Source of the DNA: Niebla homalea
Taxonomy: Eukaryota > Ascomycota > Lecanoromycetes > Lecanorales > Ramalinaceae
DNA length: 64,000 nucleotides
NCBI GenBank assembly: GCA_019925105.1
Contig: JAHGAU010000017.1
Span: forward strand, 372,001-436,000
Direction: 5' to 3'
Shown: in pieces, positions 34,973 through 47,048 of the stretch
Position numbering within the stretch: position 1 is the stretch's first letter
How the letters are laid out: every line of letters begins with the position of its first letter
Position numbers and translations under genes: made by a program
The notes under the pieces: generated by a model
The model's input: only the letters and a program-made list of their open reading frames with translations
Databases searched by the model: none
Told to the model about the DNA's origin: nothing

Positions 34973-36419
34973 CTAGACCGCCTTGGTGTCCGCGTCCATC
35001 TTGCCTCTCTTCTTCATGCCAGTGACGGACCAGGGGAAATGTGCAACGGGCACAATGAAGAAACTGTGGCAAACACACATCAAGTCAGCATTTTTCGAGC
35101 CAAGTAAAAGCTCAAAATCGGCCGCTCGAGACCTATCGCATCCATTTACTCTCTTTCCCCACCAAAGAAGCGCCCCTGAGACATCGCCCGGTCGAGTGCC
35201 CGCCGCCAGGCCCGTAGCCTCCCGGGCCCCTGAGACAAGATGCTTCCCCCCAGCGAATGTCTTGCGTTCCATTTTCAACATCTTTCCCATTTATTTTCTT
35301 TTGTGTATGGAAAAGCGGTCAACGTACCTATTGCTATCATCCGCAATCCCGGCCAACGCATTGTACCAGGCCATGAAGGCGGCAAGCAGCGCGAAGAAGC
35401 CTCCAGCCTTGATGATAGGCGGGTTCGGCTTGCCCATAGCGTCGCGGTGCAGGTAGCCAATGCCGAGCAGCATAAAGGCCATGTCGAGAGAGAAGAAGAG
35501 GATAAAGAAGGCAACAGTAGAGCGGAGGGTGCAGAGCACGAGGAGGAAGGTGAAGATGAACCAGCCCTAGTGAAACCAAAGACGTCAGCGAAGTCGACGG
35601 AGCAAGGCCGGTGAAGATAATGGGGTTTGGTATAGGCGGAAGGGCGTATGAAAGGTGACATACCATGAGATATAGACCGAACTCGTCAAAGAAATCAGTG
35701 GGTCCAACTCCCTCCAGTGTTGATTCGATCTCAAAGCCACCAGGGGTAAAGATGATAGCAAAGGAGATCCAGAAGCCGCCGAAGGATGAAAGCGCAGTGG
35801 CACCAAAGGTGTTGCCGACGGCCATTTCCCTGGAGAATTATGATCGCGTCAGTCAATCTGTTCCCTGCAGAGGGAAGTCCTCAGAATCCATGATATGCAA
35901 CCGAGGTGGTCATCAATGAGACTCCTCGGGTCCCAGAAGGCGCGCAGAACAGCTCTGAGCTCTCCCCTTACTTGCCTGCCTTCCCCAGGCTGAACAAGGG
36001 GATGCAATGACTCACCACATGCCTGCCAGAAGCTGCACCAGTCCACCATAGCCAAAAGCAATTCCCACCACAAGACTGGGCGAGCTCAACCCGCGTGTGC
36101 CCATGTTGATCAGACCCAGCACAAAGGTGGTCAAGGCGAAAGCGCTGAGGCCCAAGGGAGCCGGGTTGGCAATCTTGCGGTCTTTCACCTGCTTATACAG
36201 ACCCGGCTGGAACTCACCTCCAAAGGGAGGGAGGCGGTCGCCAGCGGAAGGAGTGTTGACATGCGCGAGGGGCCCATAGCCGAAGCGAGCGGCCTGTCGG
36301 GCGGTCTGGTGCTCCTCATGGGTCATGTTGCGGGTGAGGTCGGATTCGTTGGACATGTTGCCGTTGGCTTCCTTGTTGAGGGCGTTGTGGGTGTGGTCGG
36401 TGTTGGCTTGGACTGCCAT
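34973..36419 (-). CDS. GPR1/FUN34/YaaH-family acetate/ammonia permease (Ady2/AcpA-like)
   Basis: Model: complement(34973..35063, 35328..35566, 35664..35829, 36016..36419), 299 aa, phases closed. Intron 3 is long (264 bp). The N-terminus is a hydrophilic cytosolic region of about 85 residues with RFGYGPLAHVNTP. The family signature NPAPLGLSAFALTTFVLGL opens helix 1. Six membrane helices follow, including VVGIAFGYGGLVQLLAGMWE, the NTFGATALSSFGGFWISFA block (family core), GWFIFTFLLVLCTLRSTVAFF and GGFFALLAAFMAWYNALAG. The last exon gives SFFIVPVAHFPWS, the usual end of this family. Yeast Ady2 and Aspergillus AcpA import acetate; related members affect ammonium release. Expression is usually relieved by glucose loss. 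No regulatory site was identified here. Confidence 0.9.
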
Positions 36420-38412
36420 GCTCTATGGAGTGCTGGAATGGTATGGAAGTATTGTACCGGTACAAATCTGATTTGGGTAGGCGACGCGGCGGGACTTGGT
36501 ACGTGAGCGCCACTCTCCTGTATGTGAGGCTGTGACACTATGCTTGACACTCTGCTGTGCAATGGTCCACTGAAGCAGAAATATCACGCGTGTGGGGTAT
36601 CACTCTTGGATGGATCAGGAAAAGGGCCAATAATGTGAAGCACTTTATCGCGAAAGCAACACAAACAGCGGTGGAGAGGAGAACAAAGAGAAGATGATGA
36701 CGGGGAGATTGAAAAGAAGCGAGGACACTTGGTACTTAATTGAATCCAGGCAAGATGGGGCAGGAGGCAAATGGAAGATCACATGTAGTTGCGTACCGCA
36801 CACCCACACCCCAGGCCCACCATGGCACCATGGCACCATGGCACCATGGCCAAGAACCCCGGACATGCGGAGCAAGGGAAGCTTTATCAGCACAGTAAGG
36901 TAGTGCCCTCACCAGTTAGAAACGAATGCGGAGAAGGCGCGTGTTGTGAGTGGTCTTTGGAGTCATGGCACCATGCGAATGCCTTTTGTCCAGTCACGCT
37001 AGCTGCCGCTTCTAAGTTTCGCAACGTTTCTACAGGCCAGACTCGATGCAGATGAGTGGGGCGGTGGGGCACTTTTTGGGTATGGTGCGCAATTGACACG
37101 ACTTTGGAAGCTCGATGAGAAGATCTTAATGCACACCAGTGAGATTGAAGGGTGTTGGAGATGGAACCTGGGAGTCCTCGGGGATCTCTCGGGCTTTGCT
37201 GAAAAGCAAACCGTCATCAGCTGATCTTTCGTCCCAAGTTATAATCCAGCTCTTCAGAGTGTAGGATTATAAAACGGCTCGATTACACAAGCTTGCTGTA
37301 AAGCCGTTGAAAACTCTCTGCGAGTATGCGACAGAAGATTCCAAGATTCCCTGCACGTCAACGGCCAACGTCCGTCGACCTCTTTGGGCATTCCAGTTTT
37401 CAAGAACTGAACGCACATGGCGGCATCAAAGCATGGTACCACATGGATCCCACCCAATCATTGCCATTTCCGGTCCTGCAGGATCTACAGCCATCAGCAA
37501 TATGGAGCTTCGAATACAAGGCTCCAAAATTCATGAAATTCAACCACGATTCCCCACAAAGGCTAGAGTGAATTGAACATGGAAGACGAGAGATCATCAG
37601 CACCGGATGAATAATTGATGATGTAATTCTTGGTCTGGCCTTCAAGTTCCAATGCGCTAAGGGCGAGGGGACATCCCGTTTTGCGGAGCCGAGCAACGCT
37701 AAGACCGACCTGAAACCTTGTCATTAATGATTAGTTCGCATTTCGCTGCCGGCAGATAGCCCCCTGATTGGCCAGCTCACCCTCTAATTTATCACTGACC
37801 TTTATTATTGTCTGACCTGCAGGAAAGGCCTCTGGCATCACAATTGCTTACCTATTATTGGACAAATCGAAATTGCTGAAAACGGCTTCTCAATCAGACG
37901 GTGGAGAGATTATTGAGCCCTTCCTGACGAGCTCCACCTGGCTGGTAACCAACAGCAGCAAGGTAGTCTGACAACAATGGCATCCTAGCGAAAACACAAT
38001 GTCGTCCCGAATTATGTATGAAACCATACAGCCAATTTGGCTAGAATCATGAGGTAGTCAAGGAGCATGAGGGCACCCTCAAGATATCAAGGCTCCAATC
38101 ATCGATATAAGCACATCTTCGGCACAACCGACAGCCATTGAAATGAAAAGGGCCGAGTTGCAATTTGACATCCGTGCTGTCTGCACCACCGTTTTATCGG
38201 CTGACTGGCGACCCACGTGTTCGCACCATGGTCTTGTCGTTGAGTTCGTACCATTGTCCTTGTCGTTGAGCTCAGCAAAGCTCCTTGCCACATTCTTCAA
38301 AGTATTTGTTGCTATTTGACAGTGATGTAATGCATGCTCGCTCTCTCCGGGTCAAACTATTATGCCCGTCTCATATAAAGCGCCAACGCGAACGGCGAAC
38401 AAGTGGAACCGC
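36420..38412. other. Intergenic between permease promoter and ERG9 3' end
   Basis: About 2 kb without a supported gene. It contains the 8-bp tandem repeat at 36818-36849. Frames at 37307-37696 overlap on both strands and have no family signature. Confidence 0.4.
36818..36849. repeat. Four tandem copies of CACCATGG
   Basis: Perfect 8-bp unit repeated four times. Each unit contains the palindrome CCATGG, so the array is palindrome-rich. About 400 bp upstream of the permease start codon. Confidence 0.9.
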
Positions 38413-40139
38413 TCAGAGCTCGCCCTTCTTGAGTGCTTCCAGCTGTTCGGGATTCTTGATTTTGTAGAAATTGCCCTTCTGAAGCTCTTGGAAGGCCAGA
38501 TCGAAGCGGGCACCGACCATGTATGCAACGAAAACCTAGCCGAAAGCTGGCGTCAGTGATTGGAGAAGTGCGGAGATCTGACATATGCAGGAGACCGCAG
38601 CGATCGCTTCGACAACGTACCATAATCGTCGAAATGAAGATAACAACGCCAAAGACGGTCAAGATAAGGTAGACTGCAATCAAGGTCAGTTTGACGGCTG
38701 CGAACACCGCGGGTACATGCACGGTCGCGAGGATAATGCTCACAGGTGTCTTCTTTGGCTTCCTTGGTCTTTTGCGCATCATGCGCGGCTCGGGCGGCAT
38801 CATCGGCGGCTCGTCCAGTCAACTTGGAGGCGTCTCCCGGTGGCAGGACAGCTGCAGGATTCTGGGTAGGGAAGATGGATTCGATGAATTGCTCAATCTA
38901 GCTCATGAGTTAGCGTGGCAAACATACTTCATAGACCATCAAGGACCAACCTTGCCGCAAGCAATGCTGATCTTGAGGAAATTTGGATCACGGGCCGAGT
39001 TCTTGGAATGGATACTCCGAGTATATCGCAAGAAGGTGTCGCACACGAGCTTCAGATTCTGCGTGGATTCCATCATGACTTTGCACGCTTCTCCCTTTGT
39101 GATCTTGACATTCTTCTTGTACATGTCTGGATTCCGAAACACCCGGTCAAGCGTGGCGATAGCCATGCATTGTGGGATTGCCGCGAAATTGAACACGGAT
39201 TGCTCCTTGATCCCAGCCAGATAGAAGAGGCATTCATCGGCATGCCGAAGCGAGTTGAGGACCATCTCCGAGTTGCAATTGAGGGCGGCCGTCCTGTTCT
39301 CTGATTTGAACAGATCTTCGAAATTGGTGACATATTTCGACCAGATTTCCTCGGGCCAAAACCTCCTCTTTTCATCAAAGTCTTCTTTGACGTCTCTGAT
39401 GATGTTTGTCTTTTGCAGGAATAGTCCCATTGACTCTTGTAATTGGGGTCTTGAAGCCAGAGCCTCGTTGGCTAGCTTGCTCTCCACAAACATTCTCGTG
39501 AGCCCATTGCCGACGAGTCCTGCGACATAATGGCAGTATAGGTCATAGTCCTCAATCGTGTTGACGTAATTAGTATCGTGCTCAGAGGCCTTGCAGAAGT
39601 CTGCCATCCCGTTGCCCATTTTCTCACATATGTCCTTGATGATCTTCCTGTAAGCTGGTTTGAGCTTGGTAAACTCCTCTGTCACGTTGCCGAATTGCAC
39701 AAGAAGCTCCCTGTCTTTCGCTGTCAGATCACAGCCATCGTACGACCAACCCTGCTTTTCCAATATGGTGTGAAAGTTGCGCAGTATGGGGTCCTTCTCC
39801 TTCAGTGCTATGGTCGTGTCGTCTTCAACTGTGTCCAGGCCTCTCAGGACAAGGTAGAATAGCACTACAGGGACAAGCAGTTCGGGATGAAGCTCCTTTA
39901 TGACAGCGCTGAAGCTCCGGCTCGTCATGTCGAGGAAGTAAAAGCATTTCTTGAGGGAAGGCGACTCTTCGTCTTCATTTCGCTCATGTACAGGTGTATG
40001 CCATATCTTCCTGGAAGGAAGTCAGCACGAATCTATTGGCCAAAACCATCGCCTATCGTAAAAGAAAGACTGACCATTGGATAATTGATCTTAATTCCCC
40101 AGTATGCACCAAATAGTAGAAAACGTTGGTGATAAACAT
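38413..40139 (-). CDS. ERG9: Squalene synthase (farnesyl-diphosphate farnesyltransferase)
   Basis: Model: complement(38413..38535, 38621..38697, 38744..38897, 38951..40010, 40075..40139), 492 aa, all phases closed. The first exon encodes [20 protein letters not shown] and joins at [12 protein letters not shown] as in other fungi. Catalytic features: [16 protein letters not shown], first Asp-rich motif DTVEDD, second motif [22 protein letters not shown] and FWPEEIW. The C-terminus, restored by a 46-bp intron (GTGAGC..GCAG), is a membrane anchor ([20 protein letters not shown]) ending in KKGEL. The enzyme condenses two farnesyl diphosphates to presqualene diphosphate and reduces it with NADPH to squalene, the first committed sterol step, at the ER membrane. 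No sterol-response element was recognised in the 685-bp upstream spacer. Confidence 0.95.
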
Positions 40140-40824
40140 GGTAGCTATTGTGGGAAAAGATGAGCGCGTTCAAGTTACGCACTTTTGGTTCCGGCCTGCT
40201 GTGCGGCTAGCTACAATGTTCATCACAATGTTCAACAATATGGTAAAAGGATTGAAGGAACTTTTCAATCTTCTTGGGAGAAGAAGCAATTGACTTGAGC
40301 GCTGCTCGGCCCGCGTCGGTCGATCGAGGGCATGATTCATTCATTGGCTTTCCGCCGACCCGACTGCGCGTAACCAAGATTTGGGCTCATCCGCTTCCCT
40401 CAATACTTTGTATACACAAATCAAATATTTATTCTTGTTCATATGCATGAATGTCTATTATCTTACCTTTTCAAATTTTTTGAAAAGAGCTAATTTGGTT
40501 TAGTTCTTACGAATGCTCGGCTTCCCATGAAAGATGGGTGTGAGATTACGCCAAGGAAAGGACATCGGTTTTGCACATGCCATCTTGTGAATTTCACATG
40601 CTCAAGGTCCCTCTCAAAAATCCCCAAAATTTCTTCAAGGATATCCGGTATCTCGAGAATCTTAATACTTAATTTGAGACCCTTCACTCATTTCTTGAGT
40701 GGGTCAATTCCGAAACGTGGAAAATGATTTTTGTCCACGAAACAAATTTCCTATCTCAAAGCTAAATGGGTATCATGTATCGTATCCCGCCATCGCTATG
40801 CGAAGCATCATGAGCATAATTGAC
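40140..40824. other. ERG9 promoter region and polymerase kappa 3' flank
   Basis: AT-richer spacer. It contains an imperfect hairpin at 40678-40705 (GACCC-TTC-ACTCA pairing with TGAGTGGGTC around TTTCT). No gene. Confidence 0.45.
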
Positions 40825-42987
40825 CTAAACGCAAGCCTTACCAAAGAAGAGCTTCTTGTTCTTCCCAGCTGCACCCTCTGAACCAGCTTTCCTCTTTCCG
40901 CTTGGTCTGCCTCTTCGCTGGTGCTGCTGTTTCCTATTGCTCGGCGTTTCTCTCAACGGCAATGAGGTCTTATTTCGATTTTCGTTGCCATCATCATCTT
41001 CGGCGTCCACTCCATCCTCATCAATGGTCGCAGCCTCCTTGATGACCCCACGGCTTAGACAGAAATCGACATGTTCATTGAACACCCGCTCTTCGGCCTC
41101 TTGAGGTCGTTGGCAGATCGGGCACATCCATGGTCTCTCCTCACGCTTCCTCCTCTCCTCCTCTGCTTCTCTTTCTTCTCGCTTACGCTGTAGGACCGGG
41201 TTTGGCAGGTCATGGTGTCGGAAGCCGATGCCACTGTCCATGCGCATCTTGGGTGGCGTGGGGTTGGGAAGGATCTCACGCCCATGCTTATGTCTGCGAT
41301 TAGATTCTTCGAGGGCTTCTTCATGAATCATTGGTTGGCTGTCATCCGCTTCCGCGAGGTGTTGATGAGATTCCTGTTCCTGACTGAGGCGTTCAAGTTC
41401 CAAGAGATCATCTCGACGTTCGGCGGCAGCGGCGGCTTCGAATTCGGTCTCAGGCCAGACCTCCCACTCGCCAGATTCGTCTCTGTTTGTAGCCATACCC
41501 TTTGATGTGTGAGCCGCGTATGGGTCGGAGGGGTCAGTGCCGACGGACGGCAACCGGCGCAGACCAAAGAAGTCGAGATTGTTCTTCTTGGTAGAAACGA
41601 GGTGAGTGCAACGAAGGCCCATCAAGCGCAATCTCATGCTTGGGATCTCCTTCTCGAGCTTGCTAAACATGGGCAACCCGTAGCTGTAGAGGTCGTCCGC
41701 GCTGGCCACGGCCTTTGGAGGTATGACTTGCCGAGTAAAGACCTCGTAGGTGTGCAATTTGATTTTCAGAACCAGAGTCCGACCCTTGAACTGGGTCCGT
41801 GTCAGATCTTTCTCCAGCTCCTCAGCTATCCAACGAAGTTTCTCGCGAAGCTCCTGCGGATCGCTCATCTCGTGAAACGTGCTCTCGGTGCCAACGCTCT
41901 TCCTCTCGTGTTCTTCGGCGGGCTGGACATCTGTGCGGCCGAGACCCAAGTAAGTCTGCATGAGGAATTGGAAGGCCTTCTCGCCAAAAAGTTTTGACAG
42001 ATACTGACGTTGGGCGTAGATTTCGCCGCAGGTCTTGACTCCAATTGCGTCCAGTTCTCGTTCAAAGACCCGGCCGATACCGTTGACTTTGCGGGTGGGC
42101 AGATCTCGCATGAATGATATGATTGTAGGTCGGTCGTTGGAGACGCGGAACTGACCGTTGGGCTTGTTCCTGTTGCTCGCTATCTTTGCTATCTTCGCGT
42201 TCGGTGCTAGGCCTGCGGAGATGGTGATGTGCGTCTTTGCTTGCACTTCTGCCCGTAGCTGCATCACGGCATCCCATGGGTCCATCTCAGCGTCCTGGCA
42301 ATATTCGGTGATGTTGAGATATGCCTCATCAATGCTCGCGCTTTCAAAGCGTGGATCGTACTCTGCCAGGATCTCACGGACCTCTTGGGCCTTGCTCGTG
42401 TACTTTTCGAAATTCAAAGGCAGACAGATCAAGTCTGGGCACAGCTTCATGGCAACAAAGCCAGCCATGCCGGAGCGACAACCGAATTTGCGGGCATGAT
42501 AATTGCATGTTGTCAACACTCCCTTGCCCACTGCCATGGGCACATGCTTCAACTCCGGCCGGTCCAGCTCTTCCACCGCAGCGTAGAAAGCATCGCAGTC
42601 GATGTGCACGACCGTTTGACTCAAATCGCGCGTGAGCTCTAATGCGGCAATGTAATCATTAGCACGACGAAGATCGGAGGCTAGATCCAGTCGCTCGAGT
42701 TGACGCTTCTTGTTTAGAATGCGCTCGATCTTCGATGTGAGGTTCTTATCTTTGTGCTGCTCGTTGTTGAAATACTTGGAGCCTTTGGAGGCATTGTAGA
42801 TGATTTCCGAGACCTTGGTTTGGTCGACACTATCTTGTCCGGCTTTTGTAAGGGAGGGTCCCAAGAGATGATATTTGAGTGTGTCATGCTCGGCCACCTC
42901 TTTCTCGACCGCTGTAGCAGTAGCATCTGGCGAATTGTGGGTAACATTTGTCTTCGATTGGATGTTATTGGCTGCATTGATGGTCAT
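40825..42987 (-). CDS. DNA polymerase kappa (Y-family translesion polymerase, DinB type)
   Basis: Intronless, 720 aa. Residues about 70-120 form the N-clasp typical of kappa (KDKNLTSKIERILNKKRQLE). The palm follows with the metal-binding VHIDCDAFYAAVEELDRPEL and SASIDEAYLNITEY. TTCNYHARKFGCRSGMAG belongs to the fingers; RDLPTRKVNGIGRVFERELD is the helix-hairpin-helix/thumb. The little finger follows (SVGTESTFHEM, TLVLKIKLHTYEVFTRQ). Near residue 640 WMCPICQRPQ..FNEHVDFCL is a C2HC UBZ-like ubiquitin-binding zinc finger. The tail RRGRPSGKRKAG is a nuclear signal. Family role: bypass of minor-groove lesions, recruited to ubiquitinated PCNA. Budding yeast lacks this enzyme but most filamentous fungi have it. 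Confidence 0.93.
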   Translation of the reverse strand: MTINAANNIQSKTNVTHNSPDATATAVEKEVAEHDTLKYHLLGPSLTKAGQDSVDQTKVSEIIYNASKGSKYFNNEQHKDKNLTSKIERILNKKRQLERLDLASDLRRANDYIAALELTRDLSQTVVHIDCDAFYAAVEELDRPELKHVPMAVGKGVLTTCNYHARKFGCRSGMAGFVAMKLCPDLICLPLNFEKYTSKAQEVREILAEYDPRFESASIDEAYLNITEYCQDAEMDPWDAVMQLRAEVQAKTHITISAGLAPNAKIAKIASNRNKPNGQFRVSNDRPTIISFMRDLPTRKVNGIGRVFERELDAIGVKTCGEIYAQRQYLSKLFGEKAFQFLMQTYLGLGRTDVQPAEEHERKSVGTESTFHEMSDPQELREKLRWIAEELEKDLTRTQFKGRTLVLKIKLHTYEVFTRQVIPPKAVASADDLYSYGLPMFSKLEKEIPSMRLRLMGLRCTHLVSTKKNNLDFFGLRRLPSVGTDPSDPYAAHTSKGMATNRDESGEWEVWPETEFEAAAAAERRDDLLELERLSQEQESHQHLAEADDSQPMIHEEALEESNRRHKHGREILPNPTPPKMRMDSGIGFRHHDLPNPVLQRKREEREAEEERRKREERPWMCPICQRPQEAEERVFNEHVDFCLSRGVIKEAATIDEDGVDAEDDDGNENRNKTSLPLRETPSNRKQQHQRRGRPSGKRKAGSEGAAGKNKKLFFGKACV

Positions 42988-43446
42988 TGCATGGGAGATT
43001 GGTGTGCGACATGAGTGAAGCCAACGAGTAATGCGTCCGAAAGATCACTAGACAGTAGGGAAAAGTCTCTTGAATATTGAACTATCCACTGTAAAGCTCC
43101 AGGGTACCAAAGACGCGTGTTTCATACCGCTACTCATGACGGACTGACGGTGGATTGGTGGGGTGGAGGCTTGGGAGAGTGCGTCATTGATGAAGAACAA
43201 AAAAGCAGTTTTGCATCGCTAGGTAACTAGCGCGGCGCTAGTTCTACTCTCTAGTGACGAACGATGATCAAATACATCAACATCTCAAAACAACGTCTAC
43301 ATATCTCCTCCGTCCGTCTCGCCACTCGCCTTTCCACTCAATCTTGTTCGCCACATAGAACTACTGAGCTTGGGACTTACGCGGCTCACAATGCGAAGGT
43401 CTCGCCGCTCACATACCTCCCGTTGCGCAACGCCCATGGAGCCGTC
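42988..43446. promoter_or_regulatory. Shared divergent promoter
   Basis: Head-to-head spacer between polymerase kappa (-) and the coiled-coil gene (+). It contains an MCB-like ACGCGT (43113-43118, 126 bp from the polymerase start) and a perfect 9-bp inverted repeat at 43225-43243. The frame upstream of 43447 (from 43264) is open but reads like untranslated sequence. Confidence 0.5.
43225..43243. repeat. Perfect 9-bp palindrome with 1-nt centre
   Basis: AACTAGCGC-G-GCGCTAGTT. It lies between two divergent genes and could be a dimeric transcription-factor site; that is inference. Confidence 0.85.
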
Positions 43447-46143
43447 ATGACGAGCTACGAGAGGCAAATTAGTTCAGGAGCTGAAAGAAGGCCATACTCG
43501 CGGACAGCCAACTCGCCAACAACCTTCGTGAGAGACAGCCCATCATTGAAATCGAAAGAGTCACCAAGTTCATATAACGGGGTAGAAGGAGCAAGGAAGA
43601 AAGGACAAGTGGTTGAAAGGACCAGCTTGGAAGAAGCGAATGGCGCAACGCCGGTGAAGCCATTCCTGAGCTCCAATGTCACCCCAAGGTCTGGATCGCG
43701 AAGAATCAGGGCAGAGACTTCTTCGCCAATACAGTCTCCGCGCTCGAACGATCCACGAAGCTCACCAAGGTCGACTCTCTCGGTCGACAGGCGGCTGGCG
43801 CCAGAGCACACGTTACGAAATGGCAGTGACGTAGCCTATGAGAGTCCTCATTCAGCGCAAAACCATGAGCCCAATGAATCATTGCCTATTGGACCTGAGC
43901 CAACCTTCACTTTCAAATCGCCATCCTCCCAACAAACAGATACAGCATGTTCCACCTCTCTGAAAGATGACCGATCCAAATTCTTTCATGCCGACGAGAT
44001 TCAGCCAACCAAGCATTCTCGACCTGCAAGTGTGACCGGCGCGTCGAGACGGTGGCAACAAGGCCACAATGCTGAGGATAAGCCAAGTGGTAGATCCTCT
44101 GCCATGAGCAACGGTAGCGCAGTTCCCAACGAGCAACAATCGGCATTCTGCTATGCGGGCGACTCCCCACAAATCAAGTCGCCACCACAATCGAGAGCCA
44201 TGGGTGCCCCGTCGACGCGGCCGACTTTGCAGACTATACACAGTCAACAAGTTCCTGCTGCCATCAGTCCAGTACGAGATCCTTCCCCATTAAGGGAAGA
44301 GATCTTACCACGCAGATCGTCGCTGACAAATGGCTCTCCCCGGAAGCACAAAAGGCTATCTTTTGGCAGTGGCATTGGCATGCAGTCTACCAACATCACA
44401 CTGCCAACCAGCAGGAGCGTCTCGCGTCGATCAAGCCTCAACTCACCATCGAGCAAGCGAGACTCGACCCGTGCTCGAGCCTCAAGCATCCATGCTTTGA
44501 ATTCACCCTATACCCAGGATGAGAGTTCCAAGGCCATCGATGACGGCTTTTTGGAGCGATCCTCTGCAGCTCTCTCTCCAGGGTGAGTAGATCTCAGTGA
44601 TGTTCTTCCCACTTTCACCAATGTCTTGGGAGTCTTGTATTTTGTAACGCAATGCTGACTCCTTGTTTGGCTTAGGCAAGGAAATTATACGCCACATAAA
44701 CTCTGTCTACCGAACAAGAGCGACATGACCTTGACGACTCCGCTGCGATCGCAACCGCAAAGCCCGACCAAACCACCGCAGAGCCGTATTGATCACATGA
44801 ATGAGTTGGCCACGAATGCTCGACGGGAACGCAAAGTGATGGACCTCGAAATCAGCAATTCTTCACTTCTCGCCATCAATCAGACACTTGAACGTGAGAT
44901 GCGAAAGCATAGAGCAGAGCTTCGCCGCTATCGTCGACTTGATAAAACCGGTCGTCTCTCGACTGCACCCTCCTCACGCTCCGTTTCAGGAAAGCTGTCT
45001 ATGCTATCAGATGGCATATCGAAGCTTGATCTTGATAGCATATCCTCCTCTGACGATTCAGATGACGACAGCTTGGGTATAGATGATTCCTCGGCCTGTA
45101 TGACTTCCATTGGCTCTCGCCCGTCATCGCCGACAAGCCGCGTTCCAACCTTGAAGTTTAGGGATGTCAAAGTTCTGCCATTAGATCTTTCAGCTCAAAG
45201 AAGCTTGTTAGAAGGTAGTCATAAGCTTAACCAATCGATCACACACTGTCTTAGGCAAGCTGAAACGCTGCTCTCTTCCGCGAAGAGGGCTCTAGAACGT
45301 GAGCCGTCCGAGAACGATAGTCTGGGACCTCGTGTCCTTTGTACGGATGAGCTCGAGGGCGATATCGATAACGGACGACAGGGTTTGCTGAGTCCAGTCC
45401 TGGGGGATCTCAAAGATGGCGACAATGCTTGGGAATGGAGTCTAGCCTATAATGTCCATTCTCCTGGGACAACAGAAACCCCCTTTGAGTCGGCATCCAT
45501 GTTATTACAGCACAACAGTCAAGACATCTCAAAGGCAGAGGAACCTATCAGGAATAATCATGGGAACAGAGCTCCTCAGCATTCGAATGAAAAAAGTCTA
45601 CCGAAATTGATGACAGATGCAAGCAACAACGGTGTTATCAAGGATAACGTCTCCGAATTATCGGAGTCAGTATCAGAGCCACCCCGGGCCTATTCTGAGG
45701 ACGCTCCCGAGATGGCTATGCCATTTGAACAATCACCACCCGTTGATTACAACTCGTCGCGCACGCATCGGCCAGTCACAATCGGCCATCTCATTTCACA
45801 GGAAGCACTGCTGCAACAGACTGTGCCTATCATCGATCAAGTCGGGCGTTCGTCTAGCCTTCCTAGCATCGAGCAGCTTCATGATCCTACCAAACCCGGT
45901 GCAATTGATGACATGCAAGCGTCCTCAATAGACCCAAGCTTGATGAAAACGCAGCCAGGCGTTTCCCAACCTTCAGACCCACCAGCCGAAGATGCAATAC
46001 TCCCCTTAAAATCAGAAAACGAAGATGGACTCCAGGAACAAAATGCGAACCCGGATACTCCAGGGAACAGAAACAGCCTGCAGAACATTGGGAATTACCT
46101 ATCGTCATGGAGCAGGTATGCTGCAGGAATCAGGCCTCCGTAA
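43447..46143 (+). CDS. Serine-rich coiled-coil protein, unknown function
   Basis: Model: join(43447..44582, 44676..46143), 867 aa. The intron (93 bp, GTGAGT..TTAG) splits a Gly codon (SPG/QGNY). The start at 43447 (MTSYERQISSG) is preferred; an in-frame ATG at 43264 would add 61 residues of unconvincing sequence. The first 430 residues are low-complexity, rich in Ser/Pro/Arg with many SP/TP sites. A short conserved-looking segment follows (RIDHMNELATNARRERKVMD, then LEISNSSLLAINQTLEREMR), a coiled coil of about 60 residues ending in Arg-rich KHRAELRRYRRL. After an Asp/Ser patch comes a helix with SHKLNQSITHCLRQAETLL. The C-terminus ends SRYAAGIRPP. It could be a cytoskeletal or polarity scaffold by composition, but I do not recognise the family. 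Confidence 0.7.
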
Positions 46144-47048
46144 AGCTGTTGCAAGGAGGTCATGAGGCATCGTTTGGCGGATGTGTTCCAGCTTTCTTTT
46201 TGGTCTTTTTGGTCTTTCCGGTGTTTTCAGAAGATACCCCATTTGTCGCCCTGTCGTTTATTGTTTTTGGAGTGCTTGATGGGGCTCAGCCAGTGAACAG
46301 CCAATTCTACTCTTCAGGAATCAATTTTATACCAGTCAAGCTTATGTTCTGCGTGTGCGACCTGCGATGATGCCAGATTACATTCCATCTAGCACAAACC
46401 GCGATTACTTGCAGCCTATTTTGTATGATCTAATGGCCACAGCAGAGAGCTATGAAGTGTTCCGGTCATGCTTATAAGTTGGGAGAGCTGATTCTCGATA
46501 GATCTTGCATTGCTAACACATTCGCCTTGAGATTTGGTAGCTTCGCAAGCATTATAGCAAGTATCGTATGAGGACTAGAGCTTTATCTTCGTCGCGCTGA
46601 TGACCGCTGCAAAACATGAGCATTGAGGTTAGCAGTGGATATGGCGTCCCTTGAGGCTCCGTTGCCAAAGTTAAAGCTCGTCCTCTCGTGTGTCTTTCCT
46701 CTCTGTCAACACGCGAAACATTTTGGCTATGACTTCACATCAACACAGCTCTTTGGCTCACCCTCGTCTGTTGTTCTACCATTGTGTGTAGGATCTTGTG
46801 TTGTACATGAACGCTCCCAAGAGCTTAGACCGATCACGTCCAGACGCTTTCCAACATTATGGCGTTATAGTGAGTAAGTAACACTTTGCCAGGATATATT
46901 GATGCACTAACCTTTTTCGGCAGTTTTCTTTTGTGAAGTAAGAAGTTCAGTGGTGTTGCAATGCGAAACGGAGTGTTGTGGTATCTCAAAACACAGGTCA
47001 ACACCGCCGTTCTATTGAATGTGTTATCGACCTGGCACCATTATAAAA
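46144..47048. other. Intergenic, no supported gene
   Basis: Between the coiled-coil gene and the USP gene, both plus strand. Only short frames. The right end is the USP promoter. Confidence 0.4.

Noticed and set aside
38585..39304. Plus-strand frames of 94-177 codons
   Set aside because: Antisense of ERG9, whose motifs are unambiguous.
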